From Episyrphus balteatus (Eukaryota > Arthropoda > Insecta > Diptera > Syrphidae), in assembly GCF_945859705.1 (NCBI RefSeq), contig NC_079137.1:77893150-77957149 (forward strand): a stretch of DNA of 64,000 bases, written 5' to 3'. The notes beneath the pieces were generated by a model, which did no database searches, had not been told where the DNA came from, and saw only the letters and a program-made list of their open reading frames with translations. The translations under genes and the position numbers were made by a program. Below, one piece after another: positions 34,391-45,593 of this stretch. Every line of letters begins with the position of its first letter. The stretch's first letter is position 1.

Positions 34391-34470
34391 TTCTAAGATG
34401 GCCGAATGGGTAGAGTGATGGATTAACTAAGTAGATACGAAGTTCGATTTCTAGGTGAAGTAAGAAAATG
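34391..34470 (+). repeat. tRNA-like SINE head
   Basis: The segment ATGGCCGAATGGGTAGAGTG (from 34398) fits a Pol III A box and AGTTCGATTTC (34441-34451) a B box, about 42 bp apart. The acceptor stem does not pair convincingly, so it is not a functional tRNA. Flanking AGCTTCGGTAAAGCTT-type sequences (34135-34880) may be SINE body; a similar style of sequence appears at 63.2-63.7 kb. Confidence 0.45.
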
Positions 34471-34899
34471 ATTATACTTTAAAAACTATTATTAATTCAT
34501 AAACAAAAAAAAGTAATGGAATGCTATTTTATAATTTCGGATCAAAAGATAATATGCATGGTAAAAAAGTAAAATCAAAACCAACTGAAAAAGAAAATTT
34601 TTATTTTAAAAATTTTTGTTTCTATAATTTCGATAAGAGCAATACAAGCACTTCCGAAGCTATCTGTTAAATTTCAAAATTTTTAAATAAAAATTATATA
34701 AAGTATTTTCAAATCCATCTCAAAGCTTCAGTAGAGCTTCGGTAAAGCTTTATTTAAGCTCTTTATAAACCTTTTAAGGACATTGTTATAAAAGGTCCAA
34801 CTTGTATAACATTCTCCTTTTTCTTAATAAAGTTGAACAGAGGTTGAAACGTAGCTTCTGTAATACCTTTACCGAAGCTGAAATGTTCGTTTTTTCATC

Positions 34900-37618
34900 G
34901 CTAAATCGTTAATAATGTTAAATGAAAATAACATAAAGTATATTTCAAATCCAAAATAACAACATTTTAAGACCATAAACTTAAAAAAAATATGTATACA
35001 TAGAATAATGAAATAAGTTCCAACCGAAACAACTCACAAATTCTTGAATTTATTCTTACTGACAAATTCATCACAAGCTTAAAATTTATCAATCTTTTTG
35101 TAAAATAATAAATAACTTAATAAAGCTCCTCAAAGCCTTGTATTGAAATAATGAATACCCAAGCGAATTACCAGCTTAAAAAAAAACACTTTCATTTAGT
35201 TGCTTTGTAAGTTTTACAACTCTAATCTCTATTGTCTTTGATGCTATGCTATAATTTCAAAACTTTCAGCTATCTCTTTCTGGTTTTGTCAAATAACTTT
35301 TCTGAATTCCCTGCATTACACAAGACCTCAACCCCAAACTCAACCGCCCCAAAAGCCTAAACCAACATCAAAAGAATAACTTTCGCATACGTTTTGAGGT
35401 TTTCTGCAAATGTAACAAAAATAAATTGACTTCACCTGGTTACTACTGGCTTCGGTAACCACAATCATCATACCGCAAGTGCACCACAAAGTGCACCACT
35501 TAATTTTCAACCGCACCAAAAATTTTCTATAAACTCTCTTGGACAGCATCAATTTTAACCAAGTTCGTTCTATATTTTCTCTCCACCCTGCTCACAGGGC
35601 GGTAACTTCAATTCCAACAAAAACAATTCCAAAAAAAAAAAAAAACATCCTTACAACTGTCAAGGATCAGTGTCCATTTTTAGCACAATGAACAAACAGA
35701 ACACAATAGTAGGTACCAAAAAGCCAAAAGACCAACACGTCGTGTCCTTTTTCTGATGGTTAGGTTTTGTTGCTGACCACCATCACCATGGAAGCAAGCC
35801 GCCACACACACACCCCAACTCTATACTATACAAGAAAACACATCCCTGAGGACATTTCTCTTTCAAAAAATGTTGTTTTCCATATTCAAGAGCTTCAAGA
35901 GCAACATCAGATGGATGGGATAGTAGGTCCAGCATTATGTCCTTTTTTTCCCTGCGAACCCAAACTTCCAAAAATAACCCTTTTGTTATTTGTCTTTGGA
36001 TTCCTCCGAAATCCCGTATATTTGCACCCATTCCATTCTCATTCTTTCATCCAGAGGAAGAAAAGAAAAAAAAAGGAGTCCTGTGGGTATTTTAACGTGT
36101 CTTGTTGTACTTAATTTGTATTGTTCTATCACGTGATTTAAGTTCTTTTTTATTTCTCTCGTCGATTTCGAGCTCTTTGATTGTAAGGTACGTATTTTAC
36201 TGGTCTGATAATGTTGCTCCTGTGAAATGTTGTCCTTTCTATTTATTTTACACTCGAGTCCTTTTTAATTGTAACCTTTCTCTGTATGTGATCATTCTTC
36301 TTCTTTATTTATTTTTTTTTTTTCATTTTCTGGAATTCATTTTAAATTAATTTTCTATCACAACGAATGACACTCAGGACGACAAAATATATAGAAAAGA
36401 GGAGGAAGGTCTCTAGAGATGATGTTGATGATGATGGAAATGAAAAATCAATCAGCTTGTGATTTGCATTTTCTCCACTCAAACACTTCGGTCTTCTTCG
36501 GGGTGGTAATATTTTTCTACTCTTCATAGTCCTGACGCCCTTACACCCTTTAGTTTGGTCTGCTCTTCAGAAAAAAACACTTTTCACTTCGCAACTACGA
36601 ATTGATAATTAGCAAACTCTGCATAAGTGACATGACTAGCGGAACAAGTAACAATTTAAAATGGTTTCATGCAACCCTTTTGGATGTTATAGATGCTGGA
36701 TGTGTGTGTTCCAGGACGAAGTATAAAGTAAAGTTGATGAGGGTCACAAATGCAATGAATATACTTAACACGAAGGAATGGTGACAGTCTGTTTTGAGAG
36801 CATAGATTTTCACTTAAGGACACTTTGAAAATGAATTGGCTACACTACGCTTACTTGACATTTAAAGTTTTGTCAATAAAATGTAAATAGGTGTTGAGAC
36901 TCGAGAACTAAAATGGCATTTTCTCAAGATATTTTATTTAATGTAGTATATTCAATTTCAATTGATTTGATAAGCCAAGTTTTTGAGTTTAATGAGCGTT
37001 TGTTGAATTAACGCTAACAAAAGATTAACTTTTAAAATAATTGAATTAAAAACGTGGTTTAGCCTTGGTTAAGGAATTTAGCTTGCCGATTTCGGCGGAT
37101 TAGGTTCAACTTTGGATCGAGCATGGATTTGGCTTTTTTTAACGTATTTGAACCTTAAACCAGTGATAAACCATAGTTTTACCAGTGATTTGAGAAAATA
37201 AAAGATGCTGAACCACGGTTTAAATATTTTTACAACTGACCGTAAGAGAATAAAGCATAGATTTTTGTTTTTACCTACTTCCAATGAACAATTTTGCGTC
37301 TATAAGGCCGTATAGGTGCGAGTGTAACTTCTATAAGGCTTTAGAGAAGCAAAATCTCTATTTGCTTCTCTATAAAATAGTGAGACCGAAAAAAGTTTTA
37401 GCGACATGAAAAAGTATAAACCAAATTCGTAAAAAAGAGGTGTGTCTACAGAGGGTTAATCTCAATCAGGCGTCTGATTATTTTTGAACTTCTTAATCTC
37501 CTTCTTCCTTAAATAAATATCACTTCCGGTCTTAACCTCAAAACCCCATTTTAACCAAAATTTTTATTGAAACTTAATAATCATTAAGAAAAACAATAAA
37601 TAAACAACAAAATAAAAT
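34900..37618. other. gene-free stretch
   Basis: The 35.2-36.8 kb part is less AT-rich and T/C-rich on the plus strand. Open frames here have no recognisable domain. On the minus strand, AATAAA at 37563-37568 serves the gene that stops at 37619. Confidence 0.45.
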
Positions 37619-38244
37619 TCATCCCAAACTAAATATCTTCAAATTGTTAAATCCCTTCGACTTATCAATTTTTCCCAACAATTTCCCTTTAAACAATTGT
37701 TCCTTGCTTGGCAATGTAAAAACAATATCCACAGCCAATGTTGTCTCTGGCACATAACTTGGCAACATTTCCTCATCAATCCGATAATCATGCAAATAAT
37801 AAATGCCCTTTTTCAATGGACACGCCTTGAAAAAGTTTCCATGTTTCAACAAATCATCATAAATCACTTTCAAAATCGGTTCACTAGCTTTTGTAGTTAA
37901 AAATTTACAAAAGTTTGTACTTCGATTGATTAAAGTTGTATAATTGCCTTCACCATTGTCAAGTGATATTGCATATGTCAAATACAAGTCATCCAATTGT
38001 TCGATGACATTAAAGTGACAGTTGATGGTAGTTTCACCAGTGTCATTACGAATTTCAAGTTTTACTTCAACTTTATCTTTGTTAGCTTCAAATGGAAATG
38101 ATGTGAATACTACTTTGAAAGATCTCTAGAAATTGATATTGATACCGTTATATGTAAGAATTTGAAAGAAAAATTGATCTTTACCCATCCAAAGACTAAT
38201 CCAACAAATAACACTAAACCAAAGAGAATAGCTTGTTTCTTCAT
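37619..38244 (-). CDS. secreted DUF1091/MD-2-like protein (gene A)
   Basis: Two exons, 38244-38185 and 38125-37619, separated by a 59-bp phase-0 intron, give 188 residues. Exon 1 is exactly the signal peptide (MKKQAILFGLVLFVGLVFGW). The mature protein has the DUF1091 layout: INCHFNV, then NFCKFL, then KACPLKKGIYYLHDYRIDEE with MLPSYVP. The three cysteines match the family pattern. Related fly proteins include the CheA/CheB chemosensory accessory proteins and many uncharacterised secreted proteins, thought to adopt an MD-2-like lipid-binding fold; which subgroup this belongs to cannot be fixed here. It is head-to-head with gene B, 267 bp apart. Poly(A) signal AATAAA lies 51 nt after the stop. 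Confidence 0.85.
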
Positions 38245-38511
38245 TGTATTCAAATTTAAAACTAAACTTTGGATCATGTCATGTCAACTTTAGATATGTC
38301 ACGATCATTAGTGTTCAATGACATTAGTTTATGCTGATAACAAAATCATTGGAGCATTTAATTGACTGTCATTAGTGACCCTAAATGAAAATCAAATCTA
38401 ATTCCATCGAGGATATCTCGATCATCATAATTAAAAACTCTTCATATTTAAGAACGATGATTGTTGACAGAATGATCATTCAGAAGTTGATCACACATAA
38501 CGTTACGCGTC
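38245..38511. promoter_or_regulatory. shared intergenic promoter of genes A and B
   Basis: Only 267 bp separates the two start codons, so both promoters must lie here or overlap upstream exons. The segment is rich in GATCAT/ATGATC and CATTAGTG motifs (38309, 38371) and contains TATTTAAG (38446). No canonical TATA box is obvious for either gene. Confidence 0.5.
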
Positions 38512-39249
38512 ATGGATATTACAATACTCATCTGTCTAATTTTGGGAACATTTTTCACCAACATAGCTTCGGCAGAGGTTTGTTTGATTACAATTTTTTT
38601 CATTTCTTCTTTTACAATTTTGTTTTTTTTTTTTTGTGTTAAAGAAAATTCTGCGTTACATGCCCACCGAGTACAAATTATGGAGTGACAATGTCGTTCT
38701 TAATTACACATTTTCCATGGATCCCAACGTTCCATATGTCAATGTCACTGCAAAAGTTTTACAAGAAATCAAACAGTTGGACATTCATGCAACTGGTGCA
38801 ATAGTTGGCAAAAACGATCCTTCATATTTCTTCAGTTACAATACAACCTACAGTGTTTGTGACTTGTTGGCTTGGAAGAGTTCATCACCAATTGGAATGT
38901 TTGTATTCCAATATATTAAGGAATATGGAAGTCTACCTGACAGTTGTCCAATTGCAAAGGTTTGTATAAATCAGTTATCGATTCTTGAACTTGTTATCGA
39001 TAATTTTTAAAATTCCAGGGTGAATATGGATTCCATAATATTTGGCTTCCAGAAGATCCTCTTACAGCCACTCTTCCAGAAATTGATTTTAACGTTAACA
39101 TTCAAGCAATTGCTACCACTGTTGATGGTTCAGCTGTCAAAAAAGTCATCTTAAATGACTTTTGGAAAGGTGAAGGACGTGTCATAGATGTGCCTACAGT
39201 GAAAAAGAGTGTTCTATCTTACATTCCAAAGGTTTCTGCAATGGGTTAA
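38512..39249 (+). CDS. secreted DUF1091-like protein (gene B)
   Basis: Three exons (38512-38577, 38645-38959, 39019-39249), all phase 0, encode 203 residues. Exon 1 is a signal peptide (MDITILICLILGTFFTNIAS). The body contains YSVCDLLAW and SLPDSCPIAKGEYGFHNIW, occupying the positions of the DUF1091 DxCKxL and CPxxxGxYY motifs; only these two cysteines remain in the mature chain. The C-terminus is longer than in the other family members (about 45 extra residues after the usual end). Divergence from gene A is high, so this may be a separate subgroup such as CheB-like, which are also about 200 residues; that is inference. An AATAAA at 39283-39288 follows the stop by 34 nt. Confidence 0.82.
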
Positions 39250-39289
39250 GAACTACCCACGATTTTTTTTTCTTATTTTTGAAATAAAT

Positions 39290-40551
39290 TGCATGAGAGA
39301 ATAATGCAAAAAAAAAATCTCATTCAGTAAAACAAACAGTTCCATTTTCATTCATTTTGACACATCAATCACCATAGACTTTACATTTCTCTTGGCTGTC
39401 AATAATCAAAAGTGTCAACGGTGACATTCATAAATCTATCGGCTTTAACTTTTGCATTTTCCCTAACGACTTCTTGAGTGGATTAAGACTCATTAATCAC
39501 TCAAGTTTTAAGCCCCTATAGGAGGATTTTCCAAATATGTGTATGCATTCTACCATCTTCATTCATTGGAATGCAAAAAATTTCATACACAACGTGTGTG
39601 TGTATATTTCTACTCTATGCACCTGAACGTGAACGCGTTCCTAGAATCCATGACGATTTGTCTTTTAATAAAAATGTCATTCATTTCGGTAAGAAAAAGA
39701 AGCAGGCCTATCAATCTTTTTCTTCATTCATACTCAGTTTTATAGATATATGAAATTGTGTGCATGCCAGATGGTATGCAAGTTTAAACGTTTTGTAAAG
39801 ACAATTAAATGTCCCCGCATGACGATGGTTGGGTTGTGATTACGATAGACTTTGCAGCGCCAAAAATGCCCATATTAACATCGTCAGAGGAGGACTGTTG
39901 TCTCGAAACTGTCAGACAGCGCGTCGCTTGATGGAGATAAATAGAATGAAATTTTTTACTTCTTTTTCTACTTTTTTATTTGTGAAATGAACTTAAAAAC
40001 AAAAAGATATTGTTTCTTTAAGAATATGTATTTGTAATAATTATAGATTCGTAGCACACAAACCGGACTTGAAATATTGAGCACGATTTTGTGTTTTGCG
40101 CTATTCTGAGTCATTATAAAAGATGTTTAGTATAAAGTTAACTCAATTGAAGATCACGCAAAGCCAATCTGTCAAAAAGATCAGACGATTGCGACAACAG
40201 AAATTTCAAAGGAAACAGTATTTTATTGTTTGTTTGAAAATTATAAAGACAACACCGAAGATCTCTATAGCTTTGAATTTATTTCTTGAAAGAAACATTA
40301 GATAGGAAGGATTGGTTGAATGAACTTTCATGCTTTAGAGGAAAATGTAAAAAAAAAAAACAAAGTTGAATAGCTTGAGAGCTGTTAACACGTTTCATTG
40401 ACGTTGAAATTTCAGAGAGGGTGTGTCTGGTTAAGAAAATTTAGTTGATCTGTCAACTAAATATGTATATCTTTCACAAATGTCAAAACTTAAACTTAGA
40501 TGGATTAGTAATTGAATGCCGGATTTTCTTGTATTCTTCTATTAAGGGGGG
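39290..40551. other. gene-free stretch
   Basis: No coding or RNA gene is supported. Open frames 39539-39745 and 40123-40305 lack start context and homology features. Confidence 0.45.
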
Positions 40552-41250
40552 AAATCCCTCTGGACGACACCTTTTTCAATATTTTTTTATGAAAAACTGA
40601 AAGCACTTATTGAAATTTGGAAAAAGACAAGATATTACTGACATTATTAAGTATTGAAAAATTTTTTTTTGAAATGAAAAAATAACAAAATGGCGGCTCT
40701 GGAGCCTTTCAAAGTTGACGCCTCTAGTTTACGCCGTGCAATGCATAGGTCCAGGAAATCATCTTAAATCAAAAAGGAAATTTTTTTCCGTTAGATGATA
40801 TTAGTACGCATTGCATGAACCTAAATTTATTTTTTTTAAATGAAAAATAAAAATTAAAAATCAAAAAAACGAAAAAAACCATGTTTTTTTTACAAAGAAG
40901 TAGTTAAAAACAATATTTACTGTACAAATTTTATATAACTTTTAGGTTCATGTTGTGGCCAATAAGTTAAGGAGTAATTTTCTTCAAATTTCAAGTCGAT
41001 AGCTTCATTAGTTTTTGAGTTACATTGCACGGCGCGGAAAAAAACTATTTTCGAAAAAATGCGTTTAAAGTTTTCGTTTTCGTACTATGGTAGGTTCGGA
41101 GCGCATTGGTTTCGGGACTATCTAGGCACTTTTGAGGCTTCATTTAAGGCTAAGACCACTGAAAATAGTTTCTTCGGTTGATAAATAAATTTACTACGCA
41201 ATAAAAAATAATGCAAAAATAAAAAATTCCAGAGGGATTTCCCCCCTTAA
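40552..41250. mobile_element. TTAA-flanked non-autonomous transposon
   Basis: TTAA at 40552-40555 and 41247-41250 flank a 691-bp segment whose ends are perfect 19-bp inverted repeats, GGGGGGAAATCCCTCTGGA and TCCAGAGGGATTTCCCCCC. A TTAA target duplication is the mark of piggyBac-superfamily elements; the G-rich terminus is unusual for that group. The interior has no transposase frame. Confidence 0.85.
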
Positions 41251-41385
41251 AGAACCTGCAAATGTGTGTTATGACATATGACATATTCTTTTATTCATCA
41301 TGTAACTTGACATCTGTTAATTTGGGTAGAGTAATAGCTGACAGATTCAGAAGATCTTTTTTGTAAAGTTATGGTTTTCTTATGT

Positions 41386-41425
41386 CATTTTCGATTGGTC
41401 GTCCGGAATGCTTTTCTGAAAGTGT
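41386..41425. repeat. single diverged arm of the 45.5-kb hairpin family
   Basis: ATTTTCGATTGGTCGTCCGG followed by AATGCTTTTCTGAAAG resembles one arm of the perfect hairpin at 45461-45593 with an internal deletion. No second arm is nearby. Confidence 0.45.
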
Positions 41426-41610
41426 TTTATTGGCCTCGGATGAAAGTTCTCCTTCTGGAAAGAAGAGAAATTCTCTTTTTTTTATTTGACTTTTAAAACG
41501 ACAAATTTGACAAATTTCATTTTTTGTTTGCTTTTTGATGCGATTGGGCGGCTATGTGAAGTTGGCACCCAAAAATCCTAATTTTTTTTTTCAAACCTGC
41601 CTGGTTCAAT

Positions 41611-41820
41611 TGCCCAAAGTTAGCCCAGGATAGTTCAACTTATATTTTCGCTATCCTATGCTTAGTTCTAAAATTATAACGGAATTATTTTTTTCACCTC
41701 AAAAATCACAAAAAATATTTTTTTTCAGTGTAAAAAATGTTGGTTTTGAACTATGGTTCGTTTGCCAAAAGTTAGCCCAGGATAGTTCAACTTATATTTT
41801 CGCTATCCTATACTTAGTTT
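41611..41820. repeat. direct duplication with 152-bp period
   Basis: A block starting TGCCCAAAGTTAGCCCAGGA (41611-41667) recurs at 41763-41820 with two or three changes. A weaker third relative, CAGCCCACCCTAGGTTGTTC, lies near 42197. Non-coding. Confidence 0.75.
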
Positions 41821-44800
41821 AAAATAATAGAAGAATTAGTTTTCATTCACCAAAAAAAAGTACACATACGCCACAGTGACCTTTTTAAAATTTATACTTA
41901 AAAAAATTAAATGTATTGCGCCTCAAATTGACTTAGAATTTTTAATTGATTAAATGTAGTCCATATAACATTCCTGTTAAGAAGCTTAAGTTGATTTGCT
42001 TCATTTCACCTTAAATACCACGACATACAAATATTTTTTCAAGTGTATAAGTCATTAATTTGTTTGGTTTTTCATTTAGAAACCTAGAAAAGGTAATAAA
42101 ATGGTGTGAGGTGATTTCTTTTTCAGTACACGAATAGAACTTTTTAGACCTTTCTGGACCTAATTGGTGATTCCAAAAAATTACACTTTTTTTCGTCAGC
42201 CCACCCTAGGTTGTTCAAAAATTATAACAAAAAACTTTTTTCAAATTACCAAACTTTTAAAAATCAAAATTTTTTTTTCAGTCTAAAAATTGTCCTTTTT
42301 ACCTGTACTTGAAATTCGAACTTACCTTTTTTGCGAAATTATCTCATTTGGGATCTAGTGAAAACAGGCTATTATTTTCAAACCGACTATACTCATGGTC
42401 AGTAGATCTAGTACTTTAATCAACACATGATCTTCTGCTCATTTAGATAGAAATGTGAAGTTTTTGTACTAGATTTGTACTCGTGTATCATTCGCCATAC
42501 CAAAAAACATCTTTAAGTAGTGTAGCAACCAAAGAACTTTTTCTTTAGTCTAATAAGTGACAACTTAGTTAACCATGCTTGAAGTCACGAAGCAATTCGA
42601 ACTCAAACGTCAACTAAAATTAAAACTACGTTTTATGATTACCAAAAAAATAAATCAAATGTGATGTTTTAAGGGAAGTAGAATTTAACCAATCTCATCA
42701 CGCTTTTTAAGACATTTAGCTACACTATTTCTTTTATTTTAATTAAATTTCTAAGCTCGTTCATTTGAATTAGAGACTTATGGTGATAATTTAAAAATTC
42801 TATTGAACGCTGATCGAGTACGAGATAAAACTCGATAACATACAATATTGATTTGCATTTAAATGAGAACTGAACTATTGACAGCAGGTGCACACTTTAG
42901 TGCGTGGTGATAGAAGAGTTCAGAGCCAAGAAGTCGATGTTTTGTTTTAAGAGGCGCCATAATCTACCAGGGATGTTATCAAGTGTTAAAATGAATAAAT
43001 TAAAATTATATTTCGTTTATATAGTGTAGGAAACTTTTTTGTTCAAAACAACTTTATTGATACTTAAAACAGAGTTTAATTTAATAAGATAATAATCTAT
43101 TACGTTCTAAATGTCAGTTATTCAAACCTTAAAAATTTGAGGAATGTGTTTTTGTTTACCTACTTAAAACTCACTGACCTCAAATAAAAGTGCATCATAA
43201 AATTTTATTTAACAGCAAAATAGTATTTAATAGTATTTATTTTTGAATAAACTTGGTAAATGTTCTTGTTCTTGATTGGAGATGATCTCTGTTTGATAGC
43301 TGTCATAGTACTTCGAATTGAGTTCGAATTCAAAAGTGACGTTTGGAATTTGTAATCATTATTTTGATGTGATTACTGTTCTAATCTTAATAGAACCATT
43401 TTTCGGCGCAAAAAAAGTTCATTCACATCGAGCTAATTATCAAGACCGTTTGCAAATTTGTATTTTGATATCTTTCAATGTCATTGTCATTCTATATTGA
43501 AAGACAGCTTCTTATCGAAAATCTTTAGTAGTATAGTAAATTTTAGGAACATTAAAAATGTAGCTTGAGTAAAATTTGTATCAAGATAACCGAGAATTTA
43601 TATATTTTCTGTGAACTGTCTGTGACCATTGTATTCTAATTGTTTATTCACATTATAGTTTTGTTTGACTTTGAATCATCTTTAGAAAAGAAGATTGACA
43701 TGAGCAAAAAAAATTTTGTTCGAAGTTAAGAAGTGTACTCAATTTTTAAACAAGACAACCAAACTAGTAATTTTGCTTCTATAAAGCTTTATAGGAACTG
43801 CCTTACCATTTGTAAAGTCTTATATGTAGAAACAAAAATATTATTTGGGAGTCCTAGCATCAAAATACAACACTCAGGCAAATCAAATAAAATTCACTAT
43901 TCAACTGACAGTAGTTGTCAAACAAAAGTCAAAGTAAAGCATTAACGTGATCTACAAACAATTCAAATGTCAAGTTTGTACTTCAACGTAGCTTCATTTT
44001 CTCACCATTCAAATTGACAGTTCGCAATAAAATAACATCGATTTGTTTTTATTGCAAGCGAATTTCCAGTTCGAATGCAATTTACTCCTGTCACCCATAA
44101 TGTCGCAATGACAACAATCGAATGCAGACATCTCAAAACTGAATTATAGCAAAAACCACAAGAAATAAAAACGACTCACGTGTAAACACATCAAATAATT
44201 GATTTGCAAACCTTGTAGCCTATAGTAAAAACGTCTCATCATGATGGCCTTGTTTTAATGTTAATTAACTCTTCAACACGTTCCTGTCAATCACTTTTTC
44301 CAACAAAATGCTACAATTGGTATTAAATTCGTACCTACATAATATTATTTCGTTTTAATCAGTTCAGAAAGAAAGAGAAGCGGACATTTATATTTAATTC
44401 GCACAAGAATTACCTTCAAAATATCGATATGTGCGACACTTTGCGAGCGGATTGAATATTCATTTCAATCCACAAGCACCTAATAAAACAACAATAAAGC
44501 GCGCAATTCGTATTAAGATCGATTGCGCGCACACATGATCGCATGCAAATGCGCCGACAATGACACCCAATAATGTTTTAAGCTCAGTTTGATGGATTAT
44601 AATCGGATAAACGAGCTGAGTCTGCTGAATTATGTAAGAAGCGTTATAGGATTATAAATATTCTTAAACATTAAATTAGTTCCGCAATTTGGGAAATTCA
44701 ATACAGGTAGTAAAAAAAAAACACTTTAAGCCCTTTTTAAGTAAACAAAAAACATAGAACCAGAATTCACTGATCTAGATGTTTAGTTAATATGCGCGTT

Positions 44801-45460
44801 TTAGGTTTGTTCGTTTATTTGTTTTACGCGACTAGTAAGTACGTGTTCAGGGTTGTTAAAAATTTATATCACATTTTAGGGTGAAAAACATAATATAAGA
44901 CCTCGATTCCATCAGCAACGCAGATAGAGATATAAACCTAAAAAAAAAATAAATAAGTGACCTCCACACACTCGGAATGGGAAATGAGTAAGTGGAGTGG
45001 TGAGTGGCGATCGAATTGATTGAATATTTTGATCATGATTTAGTGGATGATCATCATGTCTGCATTTGCAATTCAATATGAAAACAGAGCAAAACAACGA
45101 GAATACTATCAAAGAGTTGTCCTACTAAAACAATTTTTGAAAAAAAAATCTCCATAACAGGATAATTTGGTTCAGATTGTCAATTTTTATTGGTCAAGAA
45201 TTTGTTTCGGTTGCATGTTCGAATATCGCGTGTAGATGATAATTTTGACATAATTTATGACTTAGCTCCTGTATGACACACTCTTGGGAATTTTTGAAGA
45301 CAAAATTCTAAGAACTATGTCAAGTCGAATCCCTGATTTTTAATAAAATAGATAACTTACTGTATAGTATATCAGGTTTATTAAGAAGGCTATTTTTTGA
45401 CATATGACAAATAGTTTGACTGATGTAATCGAAACCATTTCGAAAATTTCGAACTTATAT
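41821..45460. other. gene-free stretch
   Basis: Contains the TACGCCACAGTGACC repeat copy at 41867-41881. From about 43.9 to 44.7 kb the sequence is less repetitive and includes the small palindrome GCGCGCAATTCG/CGATTGCGCGC (44500-44530). No gene supported. Confidence 0.45.
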
Positions 45461-45593
45461 CGTTTTCGATTGGCAGTCCGGAAGCGTCCGGAATCATTCT
45501 GAAAGCGTTTTATTTGTACAAAACTGACAGTTTTGTGTGAATAAAATTTTTTCAGAATGATTCCGGACGCTTCCGGACTGCCAATCGAAAACG
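45461..45593. mobile_element. perfect 44-bp inverted repeat (hairpin MITE)
   Basis: The arm 45461-45504, starting CGTTTTCGATTGGCAGTCCG, is matched base for base by 45550-45593 in reverse complement. The loop is 45 bp. The arms are GC-richer than the surroundings and contain TCCGGAAGCGTCCGGA. Perfect arms imply recent insertion or conversion. Confidence 0.85.

Noticed and set aside
34391..34470. Functional tRNA gene
   Set aside because: A and B boxes fit but the acceptor and T stems do not pair well, and no terminator-like run follows at the right distance.
35767..36350. Adjacent plus-strand frames of 115 and 82 codons
   Set aside because: Second is a T-rich artefact; the first has low-complexity composition and no homologous feature.
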